Below are positions 36,671 to 46,030 of a stretch of DNA of 64,000 nucleotides, one piece after another. The translations under genes were made by a program, and so were the position numbers. This DNA is from Gimesia algae (GTDB lineage Bacteria > Planctomycetota > Planctomycetia > Planctomycetales > Planctomycetaceae). The notes below the pieces were generated by a model. It saw nothing but the letters and a program-made list of their open reading frames with translations. It ran no database searches and was not told the DNA's origin. Location: NCBI RefSeq assembly GCF_007746795.1, contig NZ_CP036343.1:7859310-7923309 (forward strand), given 5' to 3'. Every line of letters starts with the position of its first letter. The stretch's first letter is position 1.

Positions 36671-38194
36671 ATGAATCCACGATTTCGGTGTTCTCTGCTG
36701 ATACTGGTGTGTGCCTCAGTGATCTTCTGTGGGCATTCTACAAATTCTGAAGCAGCCGAAAATATTTTCCAGGCTCGTTTCCTGAAATCTGTCCATCCGG
36801 AAGCTTTCACAGGTCGCGTATATCTGATTTTTACCAAATCCGGACGCGAACCACGGCTCGGGCCTTCCTGGTTTCAACCGGAATCTTTCCTTGCCCGGGA
36901 TGTCACCAACTGGCAACCCGGCGAACTCCTTGAGTTTGGACCTGAAACCAAAGGACTGCTCTCTTATCCGAAGCCATTGGCGGAAATGAACCTGGCCGGT
37001 TATCGAGTGCAGGCGGTCGCGCGCTTTAACAACTCAGATCCCAAAATCGGTTTGGCTCCCGGAAACGGATTCAGCCAGGTCGTTCAACTGACCGGCACTT
37101 CAGCCACGCTCAGTCCCACGTTGACCATTGATCAACTGGTACCGGAAAAACCTTTCACCGAGACTCAGTGGATCAAACATTTCCAGATACATTCGCCACT
37201 GTTATCCCAGTTTCACGGTCAGGATACCGGCTTTGAAGCCAGTGTGATCCTTCCGCAAAGTTATTATCAACAGCCTCAACGAAAATATCCGGTCATCTAT
37301 TCCATTCCCGGCTTTGGCGGCGATCATCAACGCAGTCTGCCACAAGCGCCGATTGCAGAACGCAATGCCGGCGGCGTCGAATTTATCCGCGTGCTCCTCA
37401 ACCCGCAATGTCGCTGGGGACACCATGTCTTCGCTGATTCCGCTACCAATGGACCTGTCGGAAAAGCGTTTACCACGGAATTTTTACCAGAGCTGGAAAA
37501 AGCATTCCGCGCCATCCCGCATTCCCGCGCCCGGTTTTTAACAGGACATTCTTCCGGGGGATGGTCGTCCCTCTGGCTGCAGGTCACCTATCCAACCGTC
37601 TTTGGCGGCACCTGGAGTACCGCCCCCGACCCGGTTGATTTTCGCGACTTCCAGCAGATCAACATTTACGAACCGGGAAGTAACGTCTATCGTGACGCGA
37701 ACAACCAGCCCCGGCCGATTGCCCGCAGAGGAAATCAGCCGATTCTCTGGTTCGAACCCTTCGCGAAAATGGAACAGGTGCTCGGGCATGGCGGACAGCT
37801 CCGCAGTTTCGAAGCCGTTTTCAGTCCCCGCGGTGCGGACGGCGAACCGCTGAAGCTCTATGACTGGGAGACCGGCACGATCGATGCGGAAGTGGCGGAT
37901 GCCTGGAAAGCATACGATATTCGGCTGATTCTGGAATCAAACTGGAAACAGCTGGCACCAGAACTCGTGGGAAAAATTCATGTCTTTATGGGAGACCAGG
38001 ACACCTTCTACCTGAATGGTGCCACCCAACTGCTCAAACAGACGCTGGAGCAACTGGACGCCGACGCCGTGGTGGAGATTCACCAGGGCAAAAACCATTC
38101 GAATCTGTTGACTCGAGAGTTGATGATGCGAATCCGTGCGGAAATGGTTCAGGATTTTCTCAAGTATCAAGCTGAAATCCAGCCCGCAGAATAG
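36671..38194 (+). CDS. Exported esterase-like alpha/beta hydrolase
   Basis: 507 residues with an N-terminal signal peptide. The catalytic nucleophile is in GHSSGG (292-297, Ser294) following an esterase-D-type layout; Asp in GDQDTFYL and a late His in QGKNHSNLL are candidate triad partners. An N-terminal beta domain of about 160 residues precedes the hydrolase. The substrate is unknown, but a role in breaking ester bonds outside the cytoplasm fits. It is convergent with the ThiF-type gene, six bases apart. Confidence 0.8.
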   Translation: MNPRFRCSLLILVCASVIFCGHSTNSEAAENIFQARFLKSVHPEAFTGRVYLIFTKSGREPRLGPSWFQPESFLARDVTNWQPGELLEFGPETKGLLSYPKPLAEMNLAGYRVQAVARFNNSDPKIGLAPGNGFSQVVQLTGTSATLSPTLTIDQLVPEKPFTETQWIKHFQIHSPLLSQFHGQDTGFEASVILPQSYYQQPQRKYPVIYSIPGFGGDHQRSLPQAPIAERNAGGVEFIRVLLNPQCRWGHHVFADSATNGPVGKAFTTEFLPELEKAFRAIPHSRARFLTGHSSGGWSSLWLQVTYPTVFGGTWSTAPDPVDFRDFQQINIYEPGSNVYRDANNQPRPIARRGNQPILWFEPFAKMEQVLGHGGQLRSFEAVFSPRGADGEPLKLYDWETGTIDAEVADAWKAYDIRLILESNWKQLAPELVGKIHVFMGDQDTFYLNGATQLLKQTLEQLDADAVVEIHQGKNHSNLLTRELMMRIRAEMVQDFLKYQAEIQPAE

Positions 38195-38200
38195 CATGTT

Positions 38201-39241
38201 TCAACTGCCTATGTAGCGGGCATAGATCGTCTTGGCGACCGAGGGATCATCGGTTCCTTTAATGATCGCCCTGCCGTCACGAAACAGGCTGATTTCATAA
38301 TCGGGGTTCTTCAGATTCAGCCGCAACAGGTAAGGGTTCACGTCAACGCTGCCCGAGTTCTGTAATTTGACTGCCAGATCCTCAAATGCAATTTTACCTT
38401 TGTCGGCGGGAGAAACCTGAACCGCGTTGCGCCCACAGAGACGGGTCGTGCGCGAACCCTGTTCTCCGTTCAGCCAGATTCGTTCCCCCTGGTGGCAGGC
38501 TTTGCAACCCCCTTTCTCCCTCAGATCGGCAACGCTCATCTGCCGAAACGACCCCTCCCAGACATCGACCACAGTCAGGACTGGTTTGATCTGTTCGATC
38601 TGACCGGAGAGCAGCTTGATGGCATCCACGGCTTCCAGTGAAGCAATCACATTGACTGTCGGACCCAGAATGCCCGCGGTATCACAGGTTTCTGTACTGC
38701 CTGGTTCGGGCGCGGAATCAATCAGGCATCGCAAACACGCCGACTTGCCTGGCAGAATGGTCATCGTCTGCCCGGTACTGCCGATACAACCACAGTAAAT
38801 CCAGGGAATCCCCAGTTCCAGCGAGACGTCATTAATCAGATAACGAACTTCAAAATTATCCGTCCCATCCAAAATCAGATCGACGTTTTCAGCCAGCGCC
38901 ACGATGTTGGTGTGATCAATGTCTTCTACCACAGCTTCGATCTGTACTTCGCTGTTGATTTTTTTCAGCTTTTCAACAGCCGCGATTGCTTTGGGAAGTT
39001 TCGCGGCGACATCGGATTCATCAAACAGAACCTGCCGTTGCAGGTTACTGAGTTCCACGAAATCCCGGTCCACGATTTTGATATGACCGACGCCCGCTCT
39101 GACCAGTGTTTCTGCCAGCACGGTCCCCAGGGCACCGCAGCCACATAACAACACACTACTCTGCATTAATCGCGTCTGACCTGCTTCGCCCAGTTCTGAA
39201 AAAAGCACCTGTCGACTGTAACGTTCTAATTCCGGTTTCAT
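38201..39241 (-). CDS. HesA/MoeB/ThiF family adenylyltransferase (E1-like)
   Basis: 346 residues. The ATP-binding loop GCGALGTVLAE, the SNLQRQVLF region, DGTDNFEVRYLIND and zinc-binding cysteine pairs (ACLRC and CKAC) match MoeB/ThiF. Members adenylate the C-terminal Gly of ThiS or MoaD so that sulfur can be transferred. The last 100 residues, ending AIIKGTDDPSVAKTIYARYIG, match the C-terminal domain of MoeB-type proteins lacking rhodanese. Which carrier it serves is not decided, and no thi or moa gene is adjacent. Start at 39241 is inferred from family fit. Confidence 0.86.
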   Translation of the reverse strand: MKPELERYSRQVLFSELGEAGQTRLMQSSVLLCGCGALGTVLAETLVRAGVGHIKIVDRDFVELSNLQRQVLFDESDVAAKLPKAIAAVEKLKKINSEVQIEAVVEDIDHTNIVALAENVDLILDGTDNFEVRYLINDVSLELGIPWIYCGCIGSTGQTMTILPGKSACLRCLIDSAPEPGSTETCDTAGILGPTVNVIASLEAVDAIKLLSGQIEQIKPVLTVVDVWEGSFRQMSVADLREKGGCKACHQGERIWLNGEQGSRTTRLCGRNAVQVSPADKGKIAFEDLAVKLQNSGSVDVNPYLLRLNLKNPDYEISLFRDGRAIIKGTDDPSVAKTIYARYIGS

Positions 39242-39353
39242 TGCCTGTCTGCCCGTCTGGTTCCTGTGAGTCATGTCCCCCAGTATTTTAGCAGGCCGAC
39301 AGCCGGATAACAGCTATCCTGACTCAGAACAGAAAAGAACACGTGTCGCACAT

Positions 39354-39390
39354 AAAAAAAGGCCTCGCCGATCCATTCAGCGAGACCTTT
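39354..39390 (-). terminator. Terminator after the zinc-ribbon/OB-like membrane protein gene
   Basis: On the minus strand, AAAGGTCTCGC pairs with GCGAGGCCTTT (one G-U pair) and is followed by seven T residues. Confidence 0.85.
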
Positions 39391-39416
39391 CTCTGTTTTA
39401 TTTTTGGGGGTCCGAA

Positions 39417-40577
39417 TCAGTCCAGACTGATTTCCTGCAGGACAGAGACAAACTGTGGTTTAATCAGCCGATGTGTCGTATCCGTCCAACCTTCAGAACT
39501 CACTTTCAAAGTGATCTTGGGCTTAATCCAGGTGGCAACCTGACTGGTTTTAACAAATGGCTCTTTCTGTTTCAGTTTGGGGAGACGTTTCTGCCATTCC
39601 TGTCGGATGTCATCAGGAAGCTCGCTGCCTCGGATATAACCTGCATACACCAGATGTTTGTTATAGGAAGATGCCAGCAGCACTGCATCAATGGTTCCAT
39701 TTGGCAGAGCAGAATAGCCTACCAGTAGACAATCAAATTCCTGGAGTGGAGCCGTCTCAGGTTCAACTACCGGTTCCGGCTCTGGTTTGGGTTCTTCTTC
39801 TGGGGCAGGTAATGCAGCCTGCGCTGCGGCGGCGGCTTTTGCTTTTGCTGATGATGCGGAACCTTCTTCTTCGGTACCACCGGCGAAGTCATTTAACGCA
39901 TCTTCCATATTGTCAGCGCCTCCTTCACCATCTGCAGACTTAGCCTGATCAACGACTGAAGCCAGCAGATTCACATTGGCAGTTTTTTTAACACCCCAGT
40001 CTTTGAACAGGGAATTGAATTCGAAGCCTCCCACGATCGCGAACGCACACACAACCAGGGTCAACCCCCAGACAGCCAGATCCAGTTTCCAGGCGCCTTC
40101 CGGAAAACGACGTATCGCGGGTCGCCAGATTTTGAATGGTGTAACGATGATACTCAGAATACTGAAATCCGCCGAACGGGAAACTGCGTTCAAATAAGCG
40201 ATAAAGTGACCGACTAAAAACATCATCAGGCCTACGGTCGCCTGGGTGATCGTCCACAGACAGAGTTGTCCAGGGTCTTCGCTGTAGAAGCGTCCCCATA
40301 CACTAACACCAATCGAGGCCAGCGTCCCGACACCGAGCACCCATCCCCAGGCCGGGATCAATTCCCAGATTGTCTGAGGTTGTGGTTGTTCCAGCGATTG
40401 ACCATTCTGGTCGGAATGGCCGACACATTTCCCCAGTTTGGGATAGAAACCACATTCGGGGCACCACGAAGAGAGTCCCCAAGGCTCATGCGTGCCACAC
40501 TCGGCGCAGGTTGGCTTCGCCTGTGAATATTGGAGCTGTTGCAGGAGGTGGTCTGTATCTTGTTTGGTATCTGGCAT
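39417..40577 (-). CDS. Zinc-ribbon membrane protein with a C-terminal domain resembling the DNA-ligase OB fold
   Basis: 386 residues. Two CxxC pairs at 24-27 and 39-42 form a zinc ribbon. Three hydrophobic segments follow (about 75-95, 106-130 and 166-186), then an Ala/Glu/Pro-rich linker (about 215-280). The C-terminal hundred residues begin CLLVGYSALPNGTIDAVLLA and continue YAGYIRGSELP, PFV..., ATWIKPKITLKV...GWT and KPQFVSV. This ordering closely follows the C-terminal OB domain of LigD-type ATP-dependent DNA ligases (Lys-containing G-x-V, PF, W-x-KP, E/W-T and P-x-F blocks). No ligase catalytic domain is present. The resemblance is by eye and needs a profile search. Function unknown. Confidence 0.6.
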   Translation of the reverse strand: MPDTKQDTDHLLQQLQYSQAKPTCAECGTHEPWGLSSWCPECGFYPKLGKCVGHSDQNGQSLEQPQPQTIWELIPAWGWVLGVGTLASIGVSVWGRFYSEDPGQLCLWTITQATVGLMMFLVGHFIAYLNAVSRSADFSILSIIVTPFKIWRPAIRRFPEGAWKLDLAVWGLTLVVCAFAIVGGFEFNSLFKDWGVKKTANVNLLASVVDQAKSADGEGGADNMEDALNDFAGGTEEEGSASSAKAKAAAAAQAALPAPEEEPKPEPEPVVEPETAPLQEFDCLLVGYSALPNGTIDAVLLASSYNKHLVYAGYIRGSELPDDIRQEWQKRLPKLKQKEPFVKTSQVATWIKPKITLKVSSEGWTDTTHRLIKPQFVSVLQEISLD

Positions 40578-40773
40578 GGCTCAGTGACTTTTTGAAGTTG
40601 GCGGAGTATGTAGATCAACACAATTTTTTTGCGAGACTCCGTGAATCTTAGCTTACAAAACGCCACATCAACGAACTTTGACTTCGATAAAATACAATAC
40701 CTCAATGAAAAACCGCATATCGCATTCAGCATAACCCCTGCAGTCCGTACAGCCGATCTGCTTAAACCAGGGT

Positions 40774-40810
40774 AAAAAAAGAAGCCGACGTATCCTGAGA
40801 TACGTCGGCT
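40774..40810 (-). terminator. Intrinsic terminator of the FKBP gene
   Basis: The 12-bp stem AGCCGACGTATC/GATACGTCGGCT is followed on the minus strand by CTTTTTTT. Confidence 0.92.
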
Positions 40811-40853
40811 GTATAGTAGATGTTGTCCGAGTCGAGCAATCGACCGAATTGTA

Positions 40854-41570
40854 TCAGTTGACCTTGAGAAGTTCGATATCGAAGATCAATACTGAGTTGG
40901 GACCGATATCAGATCCTTGACCACGCTCGCCGTAGGCCAGATCACTGGGAATAAACAACTGCCATTTATCCCCTTCTTTCATCAGCTGCAGTGCTTCTGT
41001 CCAGCCGCTGATCACTCCACTGACAGGAAATGTAGCCGGCTCGTTGCGTTTGTAAGAGCTGTCGAACTCAGTGCCGTCAATCAGAGTACCACGATAATGG
41101 GTGGTGACACTGTCTTTGGGACCGGGAGTTTTTCCCTTACCCGATTTGATGACTTTGTACTGCAGTCCGCTTTTGGTGGTTTTCACACCTTCTTTTTTTG
41201 CATTGGCTTCCAGAAATTTTTTGCCTTTCGTCACATTTTCAGCCTGGGCCTTTTTCATCTTGGCCTCCTGCTGCTTGCGAAGTTCCTGCTGAAAGGCAAT
41301 CAGCGTAGCGCGAATTTCGTCCTCTGTCATTTGCGGCTTCTGTTTGGTCATCGCATCCACAATGCCTTTCGCCAGAATTTGCGGATCCAGATCCAGCTGA
41401 TCCCGCATGAGGTTCTGACCCAGATTAAAGCCAATTCCGTAACTGACTTTCTGCTTCTGACCGTCAAGCCCTGATTTACCGGAAGCTGCTTTTTCGTTTT
41501 GTGCATGCGCCGTGGCGGAAAAACCGAAGAATGCGATACTTAAACAGGCAGCGAGATGCCATTTCGACAT
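40854..41570 (-). CDS. Exported FKBP-type peptidyl-prolyl isomerase (FkpA/Mip-like)
   Basis: 238 residues. A signal peptide (hydrophobic core to about residue 20, AHA cleavage) is followed by the N-terminal FKBP dimerisation domain (KVSYGIGFNLGQNL...) and the FKBP domain with VTTHYRGTLIDGTEFDSS, FPVSGVISGWTEALQLM and LAYGERG. It probably helps fold proteins outside the cytoplasm. Start at 41570 has GAAAGG eight bases upstream; the longer frame to 41720 is not supported. Confidence 0.92.
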   Translation of the reverse strand: MSKWHLAACLSIAFFGFSATAHAQNEKAASGKSGLDGQKQKVSYGIGFNLGQNLMRDQLDLDPQILAKGIVDAMTKQKPQMTEDEIRATLIAFQQELRKQQEAKMKKAQAENVTKGKKFLEANAKKEGVKTTKSGLQYKVIKSGKGKTPGPKDSVTTHYRGTLIDGTEFDSSYKRNEPATFPVSGVISGWTEALQLMKEGDKWQLFIPSDLAYGERGQGSDIGPNSVLIFDIELLKVN

Positions 41571-41829
41571 AAGAAAAACCTTTCGGGGAACAATGAAAAC
41601 GAGTTTAAACGGGAGAGACCATACGAGTCGGCGAGATTCGGCTGGCTGTTTTGGCCCCCGAATTAGCGGGTGATGTATTGCATGGCGTCCTCTTGCGCAG
41701 AGGATCTTTGACAAAATCAAAGCGTCGATTATATGAGACTATCAAGGGAAGTGTCTACAATAAAGCACACTTCTCCTTGAAAACAGGGCTTTCTCCTGCT
41801 GCTTATCCCCGGAAATCTCACCAGAAGGT

Positions 41830-43062
41830 TTAACTGACCACGTTCTGAAAACGGGTGACCGCCTCGTTGATATTATTTCTGGTGTTGAAAGCACTTAACC
41901 GGAAATATCCTTCCCCGGAAGCGCCAAAACCACTGCCGGGAGTCCCGACCAGATGTGCTTTCTGCAGTAGTTCATCAAAAAATTCCCAGCTGGTTGATTC
42001 GCCGGGGGTTTTCAGCCAGACATAGGGGGCATTCACTCCGCCATAGACAGAGATACCCACGGATTCCAGCCCTTCACGTAACAAACGTGCATTCTCCAGG
42101 TAGAAAGCAATCAGGCTCTGAATCTGCTCTTGACCCTGTTCAGAATAAACGGCTTCTGCCCCTTTCTGGATGATGTAAGAAACCCCATTGAACTTGGTGC
42201 AATGACGGCGGTTCCAGAGTGGGTGGATCTCTGCCGGTTCTCCACTGGCAGTCGTCCCCTTCAGTTGTTTGGGAACAACGGTGAAAGCACAGCGGGTTCC
42301 GGTGAAACCGGCATTTTTGCTGAAGCTGCGAAATTCAATTGCCACATCTTTAGCACCTTCGATTTCATAGATGGAATGAGGAATCTCCGGATCGGTAATA
42401 AATGCTTCATAGGCAGCATCAAACAGAATGATCGAACCATTGGCGCGGGCATAATCGACCCACTGCTTCAACGTTTCTTTGGTCGCCACGGTTCCCGTGG
42501 GATTATTGGGATAGCAGAGGTAAATCAGATCGACGGGTGATTCGGGCAGGGGAGCCACAAAATTGTTTTCGGCCGTGACCGGGAGATAGGTCAGCCCCGC
42601 GTAGCGACCATTTTCGTCCGCAGCGCCGGTGCGACCAGTCATCACATTCGTATCCACATAGACGGGATAAACCGGATCCGTCACGGCGACTTTGTTATTG
42701 GCACCGAAGATGTCCAGAATATTTCCCGTATCACACTTGGAACCATCTGAGACGAAGATTTCATCCGCTGAGATATCGACGCCTCGCGATTGAAAATCAT
42801 TCTTTGCAATCGCTTCCCGCAGAAATCCATAACCCTGCTCAGGGCCATAGCCACGAAAGCTGCCTGCTTCTCCCATCTCATCGATGGCAGCATGCATGGC
42901 TTCACGAATCGCAGTCGGCAGTGGCTCGGTGACATCGCCGATTCCCAGCTTGATGACGGCCGCATTCGGGTTTTCTTCACAGAATTTATTGACGCGACGC
43001 CCGATTTCAGGAAACAGGTAACCCGCTTTGAGCTTGAGATAGTGATCGTTAATAAAAGCCAT
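41830..43062 (-). CDS. dapL: LL-diaminopimelate aminotransferase
   Basis: Converts tetrahydrodipicolinate directly to LL-diaminopimelate with glutamate, bypassing the acylated DAP routes; used for lysine and peptidoglycan. 410 residues, the DapL length. PLP aminotransferase features are [15 protein letters not shown] start (here [16 protein letters not shown]), YPNNPTGT, and the PLP lysine in [12 protein letters not shown]. The pathway variant fits PVC-group bacteria. No other lys/dap gene is adjacent. Confidence 0.95.
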   Translation of the reverse strand: MAFINDHYLKLKAGYLFPEIGRRVNKFCEENPNAAVIKLGIGDVTEPLPTAIREAMHAAIDEMGEAGSFRGYGPEQGYGFLREAIAKNDFQSRGVDISADEIFVSDGSKCDTGNILDIFGANNKVAVTDPVYPVYVDTNVMTGRTGAADENGRYAGLTYLPVTAENNFVAPLPESPVDLIYLCYPNNPTGTVATKETLKQWVDYARANGSIILFDAAYEAFITDPEIPHSIYEIEGAKDVAIEFRSFSKNAGFTGTRCAFTVVPKQLKGTTASGEPAEIHPLWNRRHCTKFNGVSYIIQKGAEAVYSEQGQEQIQSLIAFYLENARLLREGLESVGISVYGGVNAPYVWLKTPGESTSWEFFDELLQKAHLVGTPGSGFGASGEGYFRLSAFNTRNNINEAVTRFQNVVS

Positions 43063-43217
43063 TTCACGCCTCGAATCTTGATAAATGCTGAACTATAGTC
43101 GGTGGATGAGTACCTGGAATTCATTCCTGTTTCAGAAAAACGTTTGTATTTTGAAACTCCGCGAATTGCAACCGACGCACACAGGAGAGACCGCTTTTCA
43201 TAAAAAAGGTTCTCTGG

Positions 43218-44555
43218 CTACTCGATCTGGAACGGCCGGGGAGCTGCATTCAGCAGAAACTCGCCGGTCAAAGGCTCAATCTGGGATAAGCCATTATATT
43301 CTCTGATTTTACGCTTTCCCGACCAGCGATCAGCAGCACTTTCATACAGTAGTCTGATGCGTGGTTGAGACTCATTCTGAGCTTGATTCTGTTCGACTGC
43401 CTTGCCGACAGCGAGCGCAACTCCCAATTGAAACCGGGCCTGTGGATACAGGGGTGCCCCCAGGTCTGCCAGGGACCAGCGTTCCACACGCATGCGACAC
43501 CAGCGACTTAAGGGTTGGGGAGAATCGATAAATGGTTGCAGGTCAGGGGGAAGCTCCCATTTTGCTTCTTCATCAATCAACAGAACCACGCGGTCATGAT
43601 GACTTGCATACAAACCCCAACTGGGCCAGTGATCGAAATAGCCGGTGGGCTCAAGCAGAGGCGCCAACAGCGCAAACCAGATCAGAATCTGAACGCCTCG
43701 TGCCAAGCCTGTCACAGCAGATTGCGACACACGCTCTTCTACCTGACTCTCCGCAGGCTCAACAGGCTTCTGATTCTGGAAGCGTGCATGAAACAGAATC
43801 AGATCCTGAAGAATGAAGTACACATTCCAGATGAGCACACCCTGGTAATGGTTCAATCCGAGTGGCCCGATCGCGAGTATCAGCGTCAGGTGCATTCCGA
43901 CTGCCACCCACAGAGCGACTTGTCTTGTGCGGCGGAAGAACAATCCGAATGCAATCAGGAATTCTCCAACAGGAAAAGAAGTCGCGATCCAGCTCAAAGT
44001 CTGTTTTGACCAGTAGGCAGTCGAAATCCCCACTGCGGAAAACAGCCCCTCTGCCAACTGACGCCCCAGAGTCTGAACAAAACTGGCATCACATTTGGAG
44101 AGCGCAGAATAAAAATAAATGCTGATCACCAGCAATCGAAACAAGGCAATCGCGCGCGGTGGTTTGAGCACCGTCAAGATCAGCAATCCCAACGCAAACT
44201 GATAAGCCCACGGCTGCAGACGATGTTGATCAAAGACGACTGCCAACACAAATGCCAACAGAAACAGACAGCCGCAAAGCCTCTGAAATTGAGGATCATC
44301 GTCCCCCTCTGATCTCTTCATAAGAAAGGGCACTACCGATAACACCAGCAGACAAATCAGGCTCAGTCCCATAATGGTAAACGACAGCCAGTCTACAGTT
44401 GCTGGTATCTCAGACACCCAGGCAAATAATGGAACCTGTGGAAAGAGAGTTTGCGGCGTCCAGAGCCTCCAGGTTTGAATCAACAACACCAGAGCGAACA
44501 GCGTCACAATCATCTTGAGAAATCGCAGTTGTAATTTCAGCGGCTCGTGGAACAT
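43218..44555 (-). CDS. Multi-pass membrane protein, HTTM/DoxX-like
   Basis: About 445 residues with around eight hydrophobic helices in the first 300 residues, then a soluble C-terminal domain of about 130 residues. The FRLLVISIYFYSALSKCDASFV and VGEFLIAFGLFFRRTRQVALW segments resemble HTTM/MauE/DoxX-type helical bundles, some of which carry vitamin-K-dependent carboxylase-like or quinone-linked functions. No catalytic motif is certain. An ATG at 44555 is preferred over GTG at 44567. Confidence 0.65.
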   Translation of the reverse strand: MFHEPLKLQLRFLKMIVTLFALVLLIQTWRLWTPQTLFPQVPLFAWVSEIPATVDWLSFTIMGLSLICLLVLSVVPFLMKRSEGDDDPQFQRLCGCLFLLAFVLAVVFDQHRLQPWAYQFALGLLILTVLKPPRAIALFRLLVISIYFYSALSKCDASFVQTLGRQLAEGLFSAVGISTAYWSKQTLSWIATSFPVGEFLIAFGLFFRRTRQVALWVAVGMHLTLILAIGPLGLNHYQGVLIWNVYFILQDLILFHARFQNQKPVEPAESQVEERVSQSAVTGLARGVQILIWFALLAPLLEPTGYFDHWPSWGLYASHHDRVVLLIDEEAKWELPPDLQPFIDSPQPLSRWCRMRVERWSLADLGAPLYPQARFQLGVALAVGKAVEQNQAQNESQPRIRLLYESAADRWSGKRKIREYNGLSQIEPLTGEFLLNAAPRPFQIE

Positions 44556-44653
44556 GAATTGAATCACCGTTTTTGATTCAGATTATACCGCACGTCCAGA
44601 GGTTTCACTGCGTTCTGATCACTCAACTGTCAAGAATTTACGAATCCGTCAGA

Positions 44654-45730
44654 TCAATCTAGTTCGGTGAACACGGTTCCCGTCGCTTTTTGATCGTCTG
44701 CCACCACTTCTACCGTCGTACCAGGCGCATAGGCATTTTTGCGAAGCACACCCATTGCCACGACAGAATATTTTCCAAAAGAGCGGGCAGAGGAAGTTAT
44801 CGTGCCCGCTTCCTCAGGCCCAGACTCTCCAGCGACCATGACTTTTGAACCTGCAGGTGGAACCCAGGATTCCTCCAGTCCGATGGATCGAATTTCTTTA
44901 TTGACGTGCCCTAAAGAGTCAATCCGGGCAATGGGTTCCTGACCCAGATAACAGCCCTTTTTAAATGAAATAGATTGAGCAGTACGACTGGCTTCCTGAG
45001 CCAGATTCGCATCAGTCAGATCGACACCATAAACGGGAAACAATGACTCAATTCTGATCGCGTCGAAGGTCTCCTGACCAGCGGGTACAGCGCCTGCCTC
45101 GAGCAGACTGTTCCAGAAATCTGCGATTTTGACATACTGCAGACAGCAGAGATATCCCGGCTGACCAAACCAGTCGACACGACGCACAGTCAGTCTGGCA
45201 TCGCTGTTTGTCAATCTCAGTTGCTGGAACACTTCAAGCGCATCGACGTCGATATCGAGCTGCTTGAGAATCTCTGACGCGCGTGGTCCTGAAAGGTACA
45301 GGCTGCCAAACTCCTGAGTCCGGACAAGCAGACGGACATCTTCCAGGATAATATAACGGTCCAGATGCTGAGTGATATTCTCGCTCTGTCCCGGTGCTGT
45401 ATCAATCCAGATCGATTCCTCGTGAGAAAACGCATTAATCTGCCCCAGAATGCGGCTCTGAACATTTGTCACAAAGGCTTCGCAACCCTGATCAGGCTGC
45501 AAACCTTTGATATCATTCGTACAAAAATTGTGCAGGAATTTGAGCCGGTCTGTGCCAGATAACTCGATCTGATCCCGGTTGCTCAGGTCAAAGACCGCCG
45601 CCGATTCCCGGGCAGCCTGATATTCTTTTTCTGGTGAGCCAAAATGAGATGCAAGGGGATAGTTTTCCTCCGGGTGCTCAAAAACTGCTCCCGAAGACTG
45701 TTGTTGAACTTGAAACTGGCGTAATGACAT
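44654..45730 (-). CDS. ygfZ: Folate-binding YgfZ family protein
   Basis: 358 residues of the aminomethyltransferase (GcvT) fold. The signature K-G-C-Y-x-G-Q-E is present as KKGCYLGQEPIAR near residue 240. YgfZ assists repair or synthesis of certain iron-sulfur enzymes in a folate-dependent way. No Fe-S cluster genes are nearby. The start follows GGAAAAC. Confidence 0.9.
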   Translation of the reverse strand: MSLRQFQVQQQSSGAVFEHPEENYPLASHFGSPEKEYQAARESAAVFDLSNRDQIELSGTDRLKFLHNFCTNDIKGLQPDQGCEAFVTNVQSRILGQINAFSHEESIWIDTAPGQSENITQHLDRYIILEDVRLLVRTQEFGSLYLSGPRASEILKQLDIDVDALEVFQQLRLTNSDARLTVRRVDWFGQPGYLCCLQYVKIADFWNSLLEAGAVPAGQETFDAIRIESLFPVYGVDLTDANLAQEASRTAQSISFKKGCYLGQEPIARIDSLGHVNKEIRSIGLEESWVPPAGSKVMVAGESGPEEAGTITSSARSFGKYSVVAMGVLRKNAYAPGTTVEVVADDQKATGTVFTELD

Positions 45731-46030
45731 TTGTTTTCCAGATGGGTCGCGTAAAGGTGGGATTTTGATCTCTGTCGAAGGCGGGATAGTTCACATCCGC
45801 ATCAGGCACACTCCAAAAGTGAGTTCCCTGCGAAAGCAATCGCCCCCCTTCGTAATGCAGCTCAGTCTCTGTCAGCAACTTCTTTGATGCAGGAAAGAGC
45901 ATACTAATGCATTCAAACACGTGAGAGAGTTGAATGATAAAATTATTCTAGGCGATCTGCCACATTTTCCAAGGTCTGAAGGTGTACTTTCAGCAGGAAT
46001 CGCAGACTCATTGGTTCCTGTCCGTAAAAC
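45731..46030. other. Intergenic region between ygfZ and the exported methyltransferase
   Basis: No feature supported. A minus-strand frame of 80 codons (45678-45920) overlaps the ygfZ start out of frame and has no family resemblance. Confidence 0.4.

Noticed and set aside
45678-45920. Possible 80-residue minus-strand gene
   Set aside because: Overlaps the ygfZ start out of frame, no family resemblance, no ribosome-binding site.
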